Shown here in pieces: positions 34,793 through 45,039 of a stretch of 64,000 bases of DNA. The stretch's first letter is position 1, and every line of letters begins with the position of its first letter. The stretch comes from Candidatus Pseudothioglobus aerophilus. GTDB taxonomy: Bacteria; Pseudomonadota; Gammaproteobacteria; PS1; Pseudothioglobaceae. The translations under genes were made by a program, and so were the position numbers. Location of the stretch: NCBI GenBank assembly GCA_014384565.1, contig JACNFO010000024.1:1-64000 (forward strand). The letters run 5' to 3'. The notes beneath the pieces were generated by a model. The model was not told the origin of the DNA. It saw only the letters and a list, made by a program, of their open reading frames with translations, and did no database searches.

Positions 34793-35242
34793 ATGTTAAA
34801 TTTAGTTTTATACCAACCCGAGATACCCAGTAACACAGGAAGTCTAATACGTTTGTCAGCAAATATGGGTGCAAATCTTCACCTTATAAAGCCTTATGGA
34901 TTTGAGATTAATGATAAGCGCTTAAGACGAGCTGGGCTTGACTATAAAGAGTTAGCTCAGGTTTATGAATATGAAAATTTTGATGACTACTTAGACAAAG
35001 CCAACCCAGCTAAGCTCTATTTTGTAAGTACAAAAGTGAGTAGAAGCTATGCTGACGTTAAATACCACAGTGATGATTCATTTCTATTTGGCTCTGAAAC
35101 TAAGGGCCTTCCAAAGGAGATAATGGGTGAATATGAAGGGATAACTCTTCCTATGCAAAAAGGCTCGAGAAGTCTAAATCTTTCAAATTGTGTTTCAATC
35201 GTAGCTTATGAGGCCTGGAGGCAGATTGGATTTATTAATTAA
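34793..35242 (+). CDS. trmL: tRNA (cytidine(34)-2'-O)-methyltransferase
   Basis: SPOUT family: NLVLYQPEIPSNTGSLIRLSANMGANLHLIKPYGF, FGSETKGLP, RSLNLSNCVSIVAYEAWRQ; start set at MLNLVLYQ. Confidence 0.94.
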   Translation: MLNLVLYQPEIPSNTGSLIRLSANMGANLHLIKPYGFEINDKRLRRAGLDYKELAQVYEYENFDDYLDKANPAKLYFVSTKVSRSYADVKYHSDDSFLFGSETKGLPKEIMGEYEGITLPMQKGSRSLNLSNCVSIVAYEAWRQIGFIN

Positions 35243-35253
35243 GGGTATATTTT

Positions 35254-36183
35254 TTAGCTTAGCTCAAGTAATTGGTAAGCATTATTAAAGTCTTTAATTG
35301 AAACTTCATTTTTTCCAGCAAGCTGGACTTTCTTGAGGCTTAAAACGCCATTTCCAGTTGCAATATAGCAAGCGTCCTTGCTTTGCTTAATGACTGTTCC
35401 TGGGGTTTTTGAGGATTCATGTTGAACTTCTTCAGCCTCTATAATTCTAATTACTTTGCTTTCAAATTGTTTAGCTTTTGCATTAGTTTGAGCTATAGGA
35501 CGAGGATTAAAAGCTCTAACCATTAGGCTTATATTTTTTGCACTTTGATACCAGTCTATTTGAGACTCTCTTTTCACAATCTTTTTTGCATAAATCGCGT
35601 CCTTATCATTTTGAGGTGTAGCCTTTAATTGCTTTAATTGATTTAAAGCATTAAAGATTAATTTAGCCCCAATGATTGATAAAGAGTCCGTCAGTGATTG
35701 AGAAGTCTCATTGCTATCAATTAAATATTTTTGTGTAAGTAAAACATCTCCAGTGTCCAGTCCTTCATTCATTTGCATTATTGAAATTCCAGTTTCTTTA
35801 TCACCTGCAAGGATTGCTCTTTCGATAGGGGCAGCTCCCCTCCATCTTGGTAGGAGAGATGCATGAATATTAAGACATCCATACTTTGGAGCTTTAAGTA
35901 CATTACTTGAAAGTATTTGGCCATAAGCTGCGACCACCATGATATCTGGGTTTAGTGAGGAAAGTATTTTTTGGTTTTGTTCACTACTGAAATCTTCAGG
36001 CTGAATGACTCGCAAGTTATTTTCTTCTGCGTATAGTTTGACTGGGCAAGCTGATAAAACCTTTCCTCTACCTTTTGGCCTATCAGGCTGGCAATATACC
36101 CCAATTATCTCGTGTTCAGATTTATGAAGAATGGCTAGAGATTCGACGGCAAATTTAGGGGTTCCTGCAAAAACTATGCGCAT
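35254..36183 (-). CDS. fmt: Methionyl-tRNA formyltransferase
   Basis: RIVFAGTPKFAV, NIHASLLPRWRGAAPIERAILAGD. Confidence 0.98.
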   Translation of the reverse strand: MRIVFAGTPKFAVESLAILHKSEHEIIGVYCQPDRPKGRGKVLSACPVKLYAEENNLRVIQPEDFSSEQNQKILSSLNPDIMVVAAYGQILSSNVLKAPKYGCLNIHASLLPRWRGAAPIERAILAGDKETGISIMQMNEGLDTGDVLLTQKYLIDSNETSQSLTDSLSIIGAKLIFNALNQLKQLKATPQNDKDAIYAKKIVKRESQIDWYQSAKNISLMVRAFNPRPIAQTNAKAKQFESKVIRIIEAEEVQHESSKTPGTVIKQSKDACYIATGNGVLSLKKVQLAGKNEVSIKDFNNAYQLLELS

Positions 36184-37568
36184 TACTTAATGGATTTTCG
36201 CCCTGCTTTAATGGCAATTGAAATTTGTCTTGGAGAGGTTCCACCTAGATGATTTCGCGAGTTAATAGAGCCTTCCAGAGAGATTACATCAAAAATATCT
36301 TCTTCAATTAATGAGTTAAAATTTTTGAGCTCATCAATTGAAAGTTCACTCAAGTCTTTACCTTCTTTGATTCCATAAGAGACAGCCTTACCAACAACAC
36401 CATGTGCATCTCTAAAAGCTAAACCCTTCTTTACAAGATAATCCGCCAAATCTGTTGCAGTTGTATAACCTTTAAGAGCAGATTGATACATATTTTCTTT
36501 ATTAGCTTTGATCGTTGGAACCATATCAGCAAACACACGAAGACAAGAATAAATAGTTTCAACACTATCAAATAGCGGCTCTTTATCTTCCTGGTTATCC
36601 TTATTGTATGCCAATGGCTGGCCTTTCATTATTGTTAATAATGAAATTAAATTACCAGTTACTCGGCCTGTCTTACCGCGCACTAATTCTGGAACATCTG
36701 GATTTTTCTTTTGAGGCATAATAGACGAGCCCGTGCAAAAGCTATCAGGTAGAGATATAAATTCAAATTGTGCGCTAGACCACAGAATTAGCTCTTCAGA
36801 AAACCTTGAAAGATGCATCATAATTAGACTCGCATTTGAAGCAAACTCAATCGCAAAATCGCGGTCACTGACAGCATCAATCGAGTTTAAGCTTATTTGC
36901 TCAAATCCTAAAAGTTCAGCAGTACGTTCGCGATTAATTGGATAACTAGTTCCCGCAAGAGCAGCACTCCCTAATGGCATTGTATTAATTCTTTTAAAGC
37001 TCTCTTGCAGGCGCTCACGATCTCGCTTGAGCATCTCAAAATAGGCCAGTAAATGATGGCCAAAGCTAATTGGCTGAGCAGCTTGAAGGTGAGTATAGCC
37101 AGGCATAATCGTTGCTTTTTCTTGTTCTGCAAGATCAAGAAGAGCATTTAAAAGTTTTTCTAACTCTTTTGTAATTAGCCGTACTTGATCTCTAAGGTAG
37201 AGCCTAATGTCAGTCGCAACTTGATCATTTCGAGAGCGACCAGTATGAAGTTTTTTCCCTGAATCTCCGCAAATTTCAGTTAACCTTGATTCGATATTCA
37301 TGTGAACATCTTCCAGTTCAACTGACCAGTTAAATTGATCATTAACTATTTCATCTTTGACTTTATCAAGACCTTCAAGAATTTGTTTTAGCTCAGTGCT
37401 TGAAAGGACATTAACTTCACAGAGCATTGTCGCATGAGCAATAGAGCCCTCAATGTCATAGAGGGCAAGAACTTTATCAAAAGTAACAGAGGCGCCAAAA
37501 ATTTTGACAAATTCATCTGTTGGCTGATTAAAGCGCCCACCCCATAAATGATTTTTTTTAGACTTCAT
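36183..37568 (-). CDS. argH: Argininosuccinate lyase
   Basis: [29 protein letters not shown]. Confidence 0.98.
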   Translation of the reverse strand: MKSKKNHLWGGRFNQPTDEFVKIFGASVTFDKVLALYDIEGSIAHATMLCEVNVLSSTELKQILEGLDKVKDEIVNDQFNWSVELEDVHMNIESRLTEICGDSGKKLHTGRSRNDQVATDIRLYLRDQVRLITKELEKLLNALLDLAEQEKATIMPGYTHLQAAQPISFGHHLLAYFEMLKRDRERLQESFKRINTMPLGSAALAGTSYPINRERTAELLGFEQISLNSIDAVSDRDFAIEFASNASLIMMHLSRFSEELILWSSAQFEFISLPDSFCTGSSIMPQKKNPDVPELVRGKTGRVTGNLISLLTIMKGQPLAYNKDNQEDKEPLFDSVETIYSCLRVFADMVPTIKANKENMYQSALKGYTTATDLADYLVKKGLAFRDAHGVVGKAVSYGIKEGKDLSELSIDELKNFNSLIEEDIFDVISLEGSINSRNHLGGTSPRQISIAIKAGRKSIK

Positions 37569-37791
37569 AGTTCAATTTACTCTGTCATTAATACGAATTT
37601 CAATAACTGCACATTATTCCACTATATAGGCGATAAGTTACTGAAAATAATATAAAAACCTTTTTTAGGTGAGTATTGATTACTAAAAATATATTTTTTA
37701 TCATCATAATATAATTGGCAAAAGCCAACATTGTTAATAAACACCCGATAAAATATTGTTGGTAGTAAATTGAATTGGAGACATTATCACA

Positions 37792-38700
37792 GTGCTTAAA
37801 ATTGCAACACGTAAAAGCCCTCTGGCCCTTTGGCAGGCAGAGTTTGTAAAGTCAAGACTCCAATTTTTTCACCCTGATATAGAGGTTGAGTTGGTAAAAA
37901 TGACTACTCAGGGTGATAAGATATTAAATTCACCACTTTCAAAAATTGGCGGCAAAAGCCTATTCATTAAAGAGCTCGAAATAGGTATTCTGGAAGGAAG
38001 GGCTGATATCGCCGTTCATTCCATGAAAGATGTTCCTTATGAGCTTCCAAAGGAATTCGAGATTGGCGCAATTTTGGAGCGAGAAAATCCTTTTGACGCA
38101 TTTGTTTCAAATGATTTTGACAGTGTAAGTGAACTTCCACATGGAGCTAGAGTTGGTTCTTGTAGTTTAAGGCGTATCGTTCAATTAAAAGCATTAAGAC
38201 CTGATTTGGCCATTTTAGATTTAAGAGGAAATGTTAATACTCGATTAAGAAAGCTAGATGAAGGTGAATATGACGCTATTATTTTGGCATGCTCAGGCCT
38301 TATAAGGCTTGGTTTTGAAGGTAGAATTAAGCAGCATCTGAGCGCTGAAAAATCCCTACCAGCAGTTGGTCAGGGTGCTTTAGGTATAGAGATTAGAAAA
38401 GATGATAAGGACATAATTAGCCTTATTGAGCCGCTTATAAATAAAAAAACCATGAATGAGGTTTGTGCTGAAAGGGTAATGAATTCTACTCTTGAGGGTG
38501 GATGTTCGGTTGCAATTGGTGGCTACGCAACCAGTAATAACACTGAGATGAGACTTAAGGGTATGGTCGGTAATGTTGACTCTGGAGTTATTTTGAGGGT
38601 AGAAGAAAGTGGCGATATATCAAAACCAAAGGTATTAGGTGAGCTTGTTGCTAATAAGCTATTATCTATGGGAGCAAAAGAGCTCTTAAACGAGGTTTAA
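37792..38700 (+). CDS. hemC: Porphobilinogen deaminase
   Basis: KIATRKSPLALWQAEFV, VHSMKDVP, RLRKLDEGEYDAIILA; GTG start. Confidence 0.98.
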   Translation: MLKIATRKSPLALWQAEFVKSRLQFFHPDIEVELVKMTTQGDKILNSPLSKIGGKSLFIKELEIGILEGRADIAVHSMKDVPYELPKEFEIGAILERENPFDAFVSNDFDSVSELPHGARVGSCSLRRIVQLKALRPDLAILDLRGNVNTRLRKLDEGEYDAIILACSGLIRLGFEGRIKQHLSAEKSLPAVGQGALGIEIRKDDKDIISLIEPLINKKTMNEVCAERVMNSTLEGGCSVAIGGYATSNNTEMRLKGMVGNVDSGVILRVEESGDISKPKVLGELVANKLLSMGAKELLNEV

Positions 38701-38701
38701 T

Positions 38702-38992
38702 TTGATTTTAACTAATAAACAATTAAATACATATTTAGAAGAACTTAATGATTGGAGTATCGTTAATGAAAAGCTTTCTAAGACGTTTAAGTTTTCTAAC
38801 TTTATCCAAGCTTTTGGTTTTATGACGGAAGTTGCAATTACCTCAGAGGCAATGGATCATCACCCAGAATGGTCAAATGTTTATAATAGAGTTGAGATTA
38901 ATTTGATTACTCATAGTGAGGGCGGAATAACAAAGCTTGATACTGAGCTTGCTAAGAAGATTGACACTATCAGTTGCTCTATAAAATCATAA
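38702..38992 (+). CDS. phhB: Pterin-4a-carbinolamine dehydratase
   Basis: F..F..AFGFMTEVAITSEAMDHHPEWSNVYNRVEI; TTG start. Confidence 0.92.
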   Translation: MILTNKQLNTYLEELNDWSIVNEKLSKTFKFSNFIQAFGFMTEVAITSEAMDHHPEWSNVYNRVEINLITHSEGGITKLDTELAKKIDTISCSIKS

Positions 38993-39001
38993 ATAAGTTA
39001 A

Positions 39002-39955
39002 CTAATCAAATAATGCATCAACAAAATCTTTTGCATTAAAAGGTTTTAAATCATCGATTGCTTCGCCAACTCCAATAAAACGAATAGGCAGTTTAAGAGA
39101 ATCTGAAATTGCAAATAAAACTCCACCTTTGGCTGTTCCATCAAGTTTAGTGACAGCGAGTCCTGATAGGTTAATGGATTTATGAAATTCATTTGCTTGT
39201 TGAATCGCATTTTGACCAGACCCACCATCGATAACTAAGAGAGTTTCGTGTGGCGCATCTTCATTATGCTTTTTAAGTACTCTCTTAATTTTTTCAAGTT
39301 CTTGCATTAAGTTGTCTTGTGTATGAAGTCTTCCTGCAGTATCTGCAATTAATATATCAATATTTTTAGCAATCGCTGACTGGTAAGCGTCATATACAAC
39401 CGAGGCTGCGTCTGCCCCTGTTTTTTGAGCGATGACTGGAATATCATTCCTCTGACCCCAAACCTGAAGCTGCTCAACAGCAGCAGCACGAAAAGTGTCT
39501 CCAGCTGCAAGCATTACAGATTTTCCCTCACTTTGAAATAGCTTAGCAAGCTTACCAATCGTGGTAGTTTTTCCAGCGCCATTGATACCAACAACCAGAA
39601 TAACAAAAGTTTTATCAACATTTGTTTGTAGTAAATTTTCTGTAATTAAGAATGATTCAAGTTCAATTTTTATAAGTTCATAAAGACCATCACTGTCCTT
39701 AAGTTCTTTTCTAGATGCTTTTTTTCTCACAGATTCAATAACCTTATCAGTTGTTTGAATACCTATATCTGCTCCAATTAAAAGCATTTCTAAATCTTCA
39801 AGAAGTGCTTCATCTATTTTCTTTTTACCCATAAGAAGGGATGAAAGACCATCTCCAAGTTTAGTTTTGGATTTAAATAGCCGATCTTTTAGTGAAGGTT
39901 TTTTTGTCTCACCTTCAGACTTAGGGCTTTTATTTTTTTTAAAAAAGTTTAGCAT
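39002..39955 (-). CDS. ftsY: Signal recognition particle receptor FtsY
   Basis: VVGINGAGKTTTIGKLAKLF, AGDTFRAAAVEQL, DTAGRLHTQDNLM, TKLDGTAKGGV. Confidence 0.98.
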   Translation of the reverse strand: MLNFFKKNKSPKSEGETKKPSLKDRLFKSKTKLGDGLSSLLMGKKKIDEALLEDLEMLLIGADIGIQTTDKVIESVRKKASRKELKDSDGLYELIKIELESFLITENLLQTNVDKTFVILVVGINGAGKTTTIGKLAKLFQSEGKSVMLAAGDTFRAAAVEQLQVWGQRNDIPVIAQKTGADAASVVYDAYQSAIAKNIDILIADTAGRLHTQDNLMQELEKIKRVLKKHNEDAPHETLLVIDGGSGQNAIQQANEFHKSINLSGLAVTKLDGTAKGGVLFAISDSLKLPIRFIGVGEAIDDLKPFNAKDFVDALFD

Positions 39956-40084
39956 TAAAGTTCAATTATAAAGACTAGGTAAATTTTACTATGTCAATCA
40001 ACATAATAACCGTTAATCAATAGATAGTGTTTCATATAACTTCATTGTATTCTGACGGTATTATGTAACTATTTTGGAGTTCAA

Positions 40085-40510
40085 ATGCTTTGGATTAAGG
40101 CTTTTCACATTTTGACGGTAATAACTTGGTTTGCAGCACTGTTTTATTTGCCGCGACTTTTTGTTTACCATGCTATGGCAACTGATGAGATTAGTATAGA
40201 GCGCTTCAAAGTAATGGAGCGAAAACTATATAGAGGCATTATGATGCCAAGCTTCGTTATTACAACGCTTATGGGCGCTTGGATGCTCTATGGCTATGCT
40301 TGGGAAGTCTATGCTGATCAATATTGGCTTCAGCTTAAACTAGCTTTAGTTGTCATTCTAATTGCGTATCATTTTTATTGCGGCCATTTGGTGAGAGTGT
40401 TTGCTGAAGATAAAAATACACGGAGCCATGCTTTTTATCGATGGTTTAATGAGTTTCCAGTTTTACTTCTTTTTGGTATTGTTATTCTTGTTGTTGTTAA
40501 GCCTTTTTAA
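40085..40510 (+). CDS. hemJ: Protoporphyrinogen oxidase HemJ
   Basis: WIKAFHILTVITWFAALFYLPRLFVYHA, 4 TM. Confidence 0.9.
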   Translation: MLWIKAFHILTVITWFAALFYLPRLFVYHAMATDEISIERFKVMERKLYRGIMMPSFVITTLMGAWMLYGYAWEVYADQYWLQLKLALVVILIAYHFYCGHLVRVFAEDKNTRSHAFYRWFNEFPVLLLFGIVILVVVKPF

Positions 40511-40557
40511 AAATTTACTTATATAATTTAAATCTTTATCACAAAAAAAATTAACTG

Positions 40558-41214
40558 ATGAGTATCTCGCAAGACACAAAAGAGTTAAATTCATATATCA
40601 ATAAAAAAGTTGATATTGAATCAGTTGCTTCTTTTAAAGGCAATGAGCACATTATCAAATTAAATCTTAAGTTTGATATTAATCAAATGCGCGAAGCACT
40701 TGATGAAGTTAAAGCTATGTCAGAGTTTAAAACTGCTGCGTCAGGTTTTCACGCTCTTGCGATGACTCGCAGAAAGAATAGCTCTGTTGAGTCTGATAAT
40801 AACCTTGTGGGTCGCTACTATACTCGCTTAGATGATAGCTATGAAGAGATAGCCAAGGATGAGTTAGTTGATGAGGCTTCATTTACTGAGCTTGTTGAAG
40901 TGTTTAAGGGTACTTATTTTGAAACTATTCACAAGGAGCTATCAGTTCGTTACCCTATTGGAAGGGTTCGCATATTAGAAAAAGATAGCTTTAATTGCAA
41001 TTCATGGCATAGAGATCCTGAGCCAAGGATACATATTCCAATTTATACAAACCCTGGTGCTTTATTTATAGTAAACCATCACTGCACCCACCTTCCTGCT
41101 GATGGCTCCGTATATTTTACGGATACGAGGGGTTACCACACCGCCCTTAATGGTGGAGATGAGTCTAGAACCCATCTCGTAGCCACTTTAGCCTATCCAG
41201 AATACCAACCTTAA
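40558..41214 (+). CDS. Putative Asp/Asn beta-hydroxylase-like Fe(II)/2OG (cupin-fold) dioxygenase
   Basis: NSWHRDPEPRIHIPIYTNPG (HxD), then YHTALNGGDESRTHLVA (distal His plus Arg). Confidence 0.6.
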   Translation: MSISQDTKELNSYINKKVDIESVASFKGNEHIIKLNLKFDINQMREALDEVKAMSEFKTAASGFHALAMTRRKNSSVESDNNLVGRYYTRLDDSYEEIAKDELVDEASFTELVEVFKGTYFETIHKELSVRYPIGRVRILEKDSFNCNSWHRDPEPRIHIPIYTNPGALFIVNHHCTHLPADGSVYFTDTRGYHTALNGGDESRTHLVATLAYPEYQP

Positions 41215-41227
41215 GTGTAAAACAGTT

Positions 41228-42289
41228 ATGAGCCAATATAAGAAAAATATAAATAACCAAGAGAAATTAGAGAGTCCAATAGATTTTCGAAGTGATACAG
41301 TTACTTTGCCATCCCATGAAATGCTTGCAAGTATCAATAATACCAAGCTTGGAGATGATGTTTATGAAGAGGATATCGAAGTAATCGAACTGCAAGAATA
41401 TGCAGCAAATCTCTTAGGAAAAGAAGCAAGCTTATTTTTTCCTAGTGGCACTCAAAGTAATTTAACTGCTATGCTCGCCCATTGTCAAAGAGGCGATGAA
41501 GTTTTGATTGGTAGGCATTATCATACAAATGTTTATGAGGCTCGAGGCGTTTCAGTTTTGGGAGGTGTGGGGATTTGCCCTATTGATACTTCAGCATCTG
41601 GATCTATGAAAGTAAGCGATATGCTCAGTCAGATTAAAGCTAACGATCCTCACTATGCCGTAACAAAACTTCTTTGTTTAGAGAACACTTTTTCTGGAAA
41701 AGTTCAACCTCAAAAGGAACTTGATGCATTGGCAAAAGCTGCACATAGTAAAGGCTTAAAAGTACATTTGGATGGCGCTCGCTTATTTAATGCACATATA
41801 CACTCAGGTCTAACAATGAAGGCTTTGACAGAAAGTTTTGACAGTATATCAATATGTTTATCAAAAGGCTTAGGCGCACCAATTGGGTCTCTTTTAGTAA
41901 GTGATCAAGCTACCATTAATAAAGCCTTGCGATTACGAAAGATGCTTGGCGGCGGCATGAGACAAGTTGGCGTTATCGCTGCTTATGGAATGTATGCTTT
42001 AAAGAATAATATAAAGAGGCTTCAAGAGGATCATGATAATGCAAAATATCTTGCTAGTGGCCTGTCATCAGTTTCTGAATTAACTATAGACTATGGTGAA
42101 AATCAAACAAATATGGTTTTTGTGGATTGTCCAGAACTGCACAGAGATAGCTTAGAAAGACATCTTTTTGATAGAAATATTATAATTTCTAATCTTGATC
42201 GAGGAAGGCTAGTATGCCACTTAGGAATTAGTAAAGAAGATATTTTGGTGGTTATTAATGCCTTTAAAGATTATTTTAAAAATATTTAA
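41228..42289 (+). CDS. ltaE: Low-specificity L-threonine aldolase family
   Basis: IDFRSDTVTLPSHEML, GDDVYEED, FPSGTQSNLTAMLAHCQRGDEV, CLSKGLGAPIGSLL. Confidence 0.9.
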   Translation: MSQYKKNINNQEKLESPIDFRSDTVTLPSHEMLASINNTKLGDDVYEEDIEVIELQEYAANLLGKEASLFFPSGTQSNLTAMLAHCQRGDEVLIGRHYHTNVYEARGVSVLGGVGICPIDTSASGSMKVSDMLSQIKANDPHYAVTKLLCLENTFSGKVQPQKELDALAKAAHSKGLKVHLDGARLFNAHIHSGLTMKALTESFDSISICLSKGLGAPIGSLLVSDQATINKALRLRKMLGGGMRQVGVIAAYGMYALKNNIKRLQEDHDNAKYLASGLSSVSELTIDYGENQTNMVFVDCPELHRDSLERHLFDRNIIISNLDRGRLVCHLGISKEDILVVINAFKDYFKNI

Positions 42290-42293
42290 ATTA

Positions 42294-43055
42294 TTAGATA
42301 AGAATTTGGTCTAAAAAAGTTTTAGTTCGATCACTTTTTGGGTTATTAAAGAATTCGTCTGGAGTATTTTGCTCCACAATCTCCCCGTCTGCCATAAATA
42401 TTATCCTGTCTGCAACTTGCCTTGCAAAGCCCATTTCATGAGTAACGCAAATCATTGTCATGCCGCTAGTTGCAAGCTCGACCATGGTATCTAAAACTTC
42501 TGAAACCATTTCGGGGTCTAGCGCCGAAGTTGGCTCATCAAATAACATGACTTTAGGCTCCATACATAAGCTTCTAGCAATAGCAACTCGCTGCTGCTGA
42601 CCACCAGATAGTTGATCTGGATATTTGTCCGCCTGCTCTGGGATCTTGACTTGTTCAAGCATTGCAACCGCTCTTTTTTCCGCTTCTTTTTTATCAATTC
42701 CTCTGACCCAGTTTGGACCAGCCATGCAGTTTTCAAGGACAGTTAAGTGTGGGAATAAATTAAAATTTTGAAATACCATTCCAATGTCTCGTCGAACAAT
42801 ATCAACATCTTTCATGGTTTCATGAAGCTCAACTCCGCTAACATGAATTTGACCTTCTTGATGAGCTTCAAGTCGATTTAGGCATCGAATTAGAGTCGAT
42901 TTTCCTGAACCAGATGGGCCACAGATGACAATTTTTTCTTTTAGATTTATTTCAAGATTTATATCTTTAAGTGCCTGAAAATCCCCATACCATTTGCTGA
43001 CACCATCCAGTGATATAACAGGGTTTTCAATTTTAGTTTTAGCACTCACAATCAA
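42294..43055 (-). CDS. Polar amino-acid ABC transporter ATP-binding protein (GlnQ-like)
   Basis: [46 protein letters not shown]. Confidence 0.95.
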   Translation of the reverse strand: MIVSAKTKIENPVISLDGVSKWYGDFQALKDINLEINLKEKIVICGPSGSGKSTLIRCLNRLEAHQEGQIHVSGVELHETMKDVDIVRRDIGMVFQNFNLFPHLTVLENCMAGPNWVRGIDKKEAEKRAVAMLEQVKIPEQADKYPDQLSGGQQQRVAIARSLCMEPKVMLFDEPTSALDPEMVSEVLDTMVELATSGMTMICVTHEMGFARQVADRIIFMADGEIVEQNTPDEFFNNPKSDRTKTFLDQILI

Positions 43056-44029
43056 GCCTTCTGTTGGTATTTTCTTTCAATGCGCGCTTGAATCATTTCA
43101 AGAATGATTGTCAGGGCCCAATAAATCATTGCAGCTGTAAGTAACATTTCTAAATTATTGAAATCTTTCGCGCCTATTTTTTTGGCCATGAACATTAACT
43201 CCCAAATCCCAAGAACAGAGACTAAAGAACTATCCTTAAGCATTGCAATAAATTGGTTGCCGGTTGGTGGAACTATAATTGGTATTGACTGGGGTAATAT
43301 AATTTTTCGAAGTATCAGCCCAAACTTAAAGCCCAATGCTCTTGAGGCCTCCCATTGCCCTTTTGGTATGCTTTGAATACCTGCACGAAAAATCTCCGTC
43401 ATGTAGGCACCATAACAAAGTGACAGAGCTGCAATACCAGAAGGAATAGCATCAATCATGAATCCTAGTTGAGGAAGACCCATATAAATTAGATAAATTT
43501 GTAGAAGAAGAGGGAGTCCTCTAAATAAAGACGTATAAAAACTTGCTATCGCATAAGCAAAGCCATTATTTGAAAGTTTAGCAATAGCTCCAACGATTGC
43601 TATAGCAGTAGCAATTGCAATTGAAACTGCTGATATATAAATCGTAGTAAAAAGACCCTTGGAAATCATAAGCCAAAGTTTGCTTGGCTCGCCGATAAAT
43701 ATATAGGCTAACTCAAGATCAAAAGAGTAGGCAAAAGCAAGAAAAAGAAAAAACAATTCAATCCAAACAATGAGTATTTGAATTTTCAACCTAGCAAAGC
43801 TAATTAATAATAAATTTAGGACAAATATTATTGAAAGTACAAACGAAACAACCAGTCGTCCAAAAAACCCGCTTTCTTTTGGATTTCCAATAACTGGGCT
43901 GAGGAATTCTCCAAATATGGTGTCGGTAAGATTAAAGGCAAAGAAAAACGCCAATACCGCTATTGATAATCCTAAAAGGAACGCTGGTTTGTGCAGCGAC
44001 TTATCTTCAATAACGGTATCAACGAACAT
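43052..44029 (-). CDS. Polar amino-acid ABC transporter permease with N-terminal membrane extension
   Basis: HisM-type permease ([47 protein letters not shown]) after about 110 hydrophobic N-terminal residues. Confidence 0.9.
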   Translation of the reverse strand: MFVDTVIEDKSLHKPAFLLGLSIAVLAFFFAFNLTDTIFGEFLSPVIGNPKESGFFGRLVVSFVLSIIFVLNLLLISFARLKIQILIVWIELFFLFLAFAYSFDLELAYIFIGEPSKLWLMISKGLFTTIYISAVSIAIATAIAIVGAIAKLSNNGFAYAIASFYTSLFRGLPLLLQIYLIYMGLPQLGFMIDAIPSGIAALSLCYGAYMTEIFRAGIQSIPKGQWEASRALGFKFGLILRKIILPQSIPIIVPPTGNQFIAMLKDSSLVSVLGIWELMFMAKKIGAKDFNNLEMLLTAAMIYWALTIILEMIQARIERKYQQKA

Positions 44030-44074
44030 ACCTTTCTCTAAAGCTTAATTAAAACTTATAACTAAATGCTCTAA

Positions 44075-44932
44075 TTAAAACGCAATAGTGTAGTCATTTG
44101 AACTACCATCTGCGTTTTTAAACCACTTCATTGACATCATTGTCAATGTGTAGTCTTTTTTCATAGCAGCAATAATTCTAGCAATCTCTGCATCTAACTC
44201 AGGGTCATCATTACCTTTGTCAGTTGCTACTGAAAGAGGCTCAAAGAAAGCAGGGTCACCCAAGAAACGAATTGGGTATCCATCTTCTATAGCGCCTTGA
44301 ATCATCGGAATAGAATCAATAATACCGTCATTACGAACACCAGCACCTAGTCGAGTGTCATCCAGACATGTATGACCGTCAGCAAGCGAAGTAATTGTTC
44401 CTGGCGTAACTTTATATTTAAATGCTGGAGCGTCAATCATATCTAGACTTCCTTCAAGATACATTTCCCAAGTTGAGGCTGCTGTAGTACAAACATTCTT
44501 TCCATTTAAACCGGCCAATGTTGTTATAGGTGAATCTGTGTGAACCGCAAAACCAGCTGGAGTGTAATAATAAACTGCCGGGAAGTTGAGTACTTCCGAG
44601 CGAGTTTCTGTTGGCGTCATAGAGCCCACTGATACGTCCCAACGCATATTCCAGTTACCTGAAGTTATAATATCCCATGAAGGAGTAATGAAGCGAGCTT
44701 CTACGCCCATACGCTTAGCAATTTCTCTACCAACATCAACGTCAAAGCCTTCCATTTCGCCAGCATCGTTAATGTATGAATATGGTGCCCAGTTTGCATC
44801 AGTTGCAATCATCAATTCATTGTTTGATTTAATATAATCATAAACTGCACCTGCTTGAACTGTCATGTTTAATGATAATAGCGCGACTGCAAATGCAATC
44901 GACGACTTTTTAAAGCCTAGCTTAATACTCAT
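44075..44932 (-). CDS. Polar amino-acid ABC transporter substrate-binding protein
   Basis: Signal peptide; LMIATDANWAPYSYINDAGEMEGFDVDVGREIAKRMG. Confidence 0.93.
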   Translation of the reverse strand: MSIKLGFKKSSIAFAVALLSLNMTVQAGAVYDYIKSNNELMIATDANWAPYSYINDAGEMEGFDVDVGREIAKRMGVEARFITPSWDIITSGNWNMRWDVSVGSMTPTETRSEVLNFPAVYYYTPAGFAVHTDSPITTLAGLNGKNVCTTAASTWEMYLEGSLDMIDAPAFKYKVTPGTITSLADGHTCLDDTRLGAGVRNDGIIDSIPMIQGAIEDGYPIRFLGDPAFFEPLSVATDKGNDDPELDAEIARIIAAMKKDYTLTMMSMKWFKNADGSSNDYTIAF

Positions 44933-45039
44933 TTGTCTCTCCTATTTATATTTAAATAATTTACGAATTTACAATTGTACACATATTTTTGAAGAAAATT
45001 AGCATTCAAAACAGATAGAAACATATAAAAGTTTATATT

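Noticed and set aside
36733-36945. Antisense ORF within argH (and similar small antisense ORFs in gabD 49132-49545, potI 50063-50329, potH/potI 50621-50980)
   Set aside because: Fully within or over conserved genes with no recognisable protein features.
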